Shown piece after piece: positions 22,886-23,833 of a DNA stretch of 23,833 nt (position 1 is the stretch's first letter; each line of letters opens with the position of its first letter). The notes under the pieces are model-generated. The model was not told where the DNA came from and did no database searches. It was given only the letters and a program-made list of their open reading frames with translations. The position numbers were made by a program, and so were the translations under genes. The stretch spans positions 1 to 23,833 of the forward strand of contig JAEZYO010001036.1 in the NCBI GenBank assembly GCA_023419055.1, read 5' to 3'. The DNA comes from Pseudomonadota bacterium. GTDB lineage: Bacteria > Myxococcota > Polyangia > Polyangiales > Polyangiaceae.

Positions 22886-23833
22886 ATGAGCGCCGGAGCA
22901 CGAGGAGCCGTCGACGTCGAGAAGCTCGAGCGGCTGAGAGCGATCTTTCGGCGTCAGCAAGCGAGCGGTGTGTTTCCCGGTGGGCAGCTGGCGGTGGTGC
23001 ACGGTGGCAGGCTCTTGGTCGACGAAGCCGTCGGGATTGCTCGCGGCTTTCGGGGTGAAGAACCGAGCGTTCCATTCACTCCGGAGCTCCGCTCCGGTTT
23101 GTTCAGCGCCGGCAAGCCCCTGGTCGCCGTCGCCGTCGCGCTGCTCGAGCAGCAAGGTCGCGTCGACGTGGAACGGCCCGTCGCGGCGTACTTCCCGGAG
23201 TTTGGCCAGAACGACAAGGCCGAGATCACGGTGCTGGACATCCTCTTGCACCGTTCGGGCCTGTACCTGCGCGAGATCGAGGCGGACTACCGTGCCTACG
23301 GCGACTGGGACGGCGTGCTCGCGCGCGTGGCGCGAGCGAAGCCGCGCTACTCACGCGGGACGCTCGCCTACCAACCGCTCGGGTTCGGCTGGATCCTGGG
23401 TGAAGTCGTGCGAAGGATTTCCGGCAAACCCATCGAGCGCTTCCTGGCAGAAGATCTTTTGGCCGCCGCTGGGCTCGACGATCTGACACTCGGTGTTGCA
23501 GCGGCCGACGCGCGCTCCCTCGCGCGGTCGTACTGGGTCGACGATGCGCCGCCGAAGCTCGCTGGAGAGGTACTCGTCGGCTTCGAGGAAGTACAAAATT
23601 CGCTGGAGCAGCTGACCGCAATTCTGCCGGGAGCCGGGACCGTTGGGACGGCGCGCGCCCTCGCTCGCTTCTACGACTGGCTCCTCGACGGGGCCCCGGC
23701 TCGTGACGGAGGCGTGCTCGTCGGCAAGGAGATCCTGTCGCGCTACGTGACACCCCAAACACGGGGTTTCGATCGCACCGTGGGGCTCCCGCTCGTCCTC
23801 GGGCGCGGTTTTGCCATGGGATGGTTCTGGCCC
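22886..23833 (+). CDS. Serine hydrolase, class C beta-lactamase/penicillin-binding-protein type (partial)
   Basis: The gene runs off the right edge with 316 codons read and no stop. It has the nucleophile motif SxxK as FSAGKP (Ser74, Lys77). The usual second motif YxN is replaced by YQPLGFGW (Tyr162), so the Asn position is Pro, as in some beta-lactamase-fold esterases. HRSGLY (about 122-127) corresponds to the conserved HTSG-like segment of the family, and GKPIERFLAEDLL follows. The fold supports peptidase, esterase or beta-lactamase chemistry, not a specific one. No signal peptide is visible, suggesting a cytoplasmic enzyme and arguing against a periplasmic beta-lactamase. The ATG at 22886 was chosen as the first start after the upstream gene; no strong Shine-Dalgarno is seen. 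It may be controlled by the upstream tandem-HTH protein. Confidence 0.9.
   Translation, partial: MSAGARGAVDVEKLERLRAIFRRQQASGVFPGGQLAVVHGGRLLVDEAVGIARGFRGEEPSVPFTPELRSGLFSAGKPLVAVAVALLEQQGRVDVERPVAAYFPEFGQNDKAEITVLDILLHRSGLYLREIEADYRAYGDWDGVLARVARAKPRYSRGTLAYQPLGFGWILGEVVRRISGKPIERFLAEDLLAAAGLDDLTLGVAAADARSLARSYWVDDAPPKLAGEVLVGFEEVQNSLEQLTAILPGAGTVGTARALARFYDWLLDGAPARDGGVLVGKEILSRYVTPQTRGFDRTVGLPLVLGRGFAMGWFWP

Noticed and set aside
21707..23251. Minus-strand open frame over the regulator and hydrolase
   Set aside because: Shadow of two well-supported plus-strand genes; no domain recognisable.

Overview
The window is high-GC DNA (codon third positions mostly G or C, long spurious antisense ORFs) that looks like chromosome of a myxobacterium-type organism (Myxococcota). 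The pointers are a DUF1592/DUF1588 lipoprotein next to a Tat-exported DUF1552 protein, a TIGR02147/DUF4423 regulator, a Yip1-like gene remnant, a proline-rich beta-barrel protein and a large SNF2-family ATPase. This placement is inference from gene content; no rRNA or other taxonomic marker is present. I see no mobile element, tRNA, rRNA or CRISPR array.

Layout. 1-591 has no convincing gene but holds an inverted repeat and a GA-rich tandem repeat. 592-2983 (minus) carries an Omp85/D15-type barrel gene and a DUF4423 regulator. The regulator is divergent from a putative lipoprotein gene (3085-4143), and an 8-bp inverted repeat lies between them. 4246-6142 (plus) is a YghX-like dienelactone hydrolase followed by a LysR regulator. 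6429-8012 is an NCS2-type nucleobase permease with a 13-bp perfect hairpin in its leader and a clear intrinsic terminator behind it. 8087-9136 (minus) is a proline-rich outer-membrane barrel protein.

9244-13890 (plus) is the most unusual unit. A ~1359-residue protein has a C-terminal SNF2 ATPase and a ~880-residue unrecognised N-terminal arm. Three bases after it comes kptA, an NAD-dependent RNA 2'-phosphotransferase. kptA overlaps tail-to-tail with a HAD-like gene (13832-14422, minus), which is divergent from a second LysR gene (14465-15325).

15326-15543 is a gene-free, strongly structured stretch ending in a textbook intrinsic terminator, just before a YkgJ-type cysteine-cluster gene (15572-16492). 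It could be an independent small RNA or an attenuating leader. 16585-19811 (minus) is the DUF1592-DUF1552 operon, with a GTGA stop/start overlap. 19812-20350 is gene-free, and 20351-20898 is a frameshifted Yip1-like pseudogene.

The right end (plus) has a secreted protein with a His/Cys pair reminiscent of clan CD peptidases, a regulator with two LuxR-type HTH domains in tandem, and a serine beta-lactamase-like hydrolase cut by the window edge.
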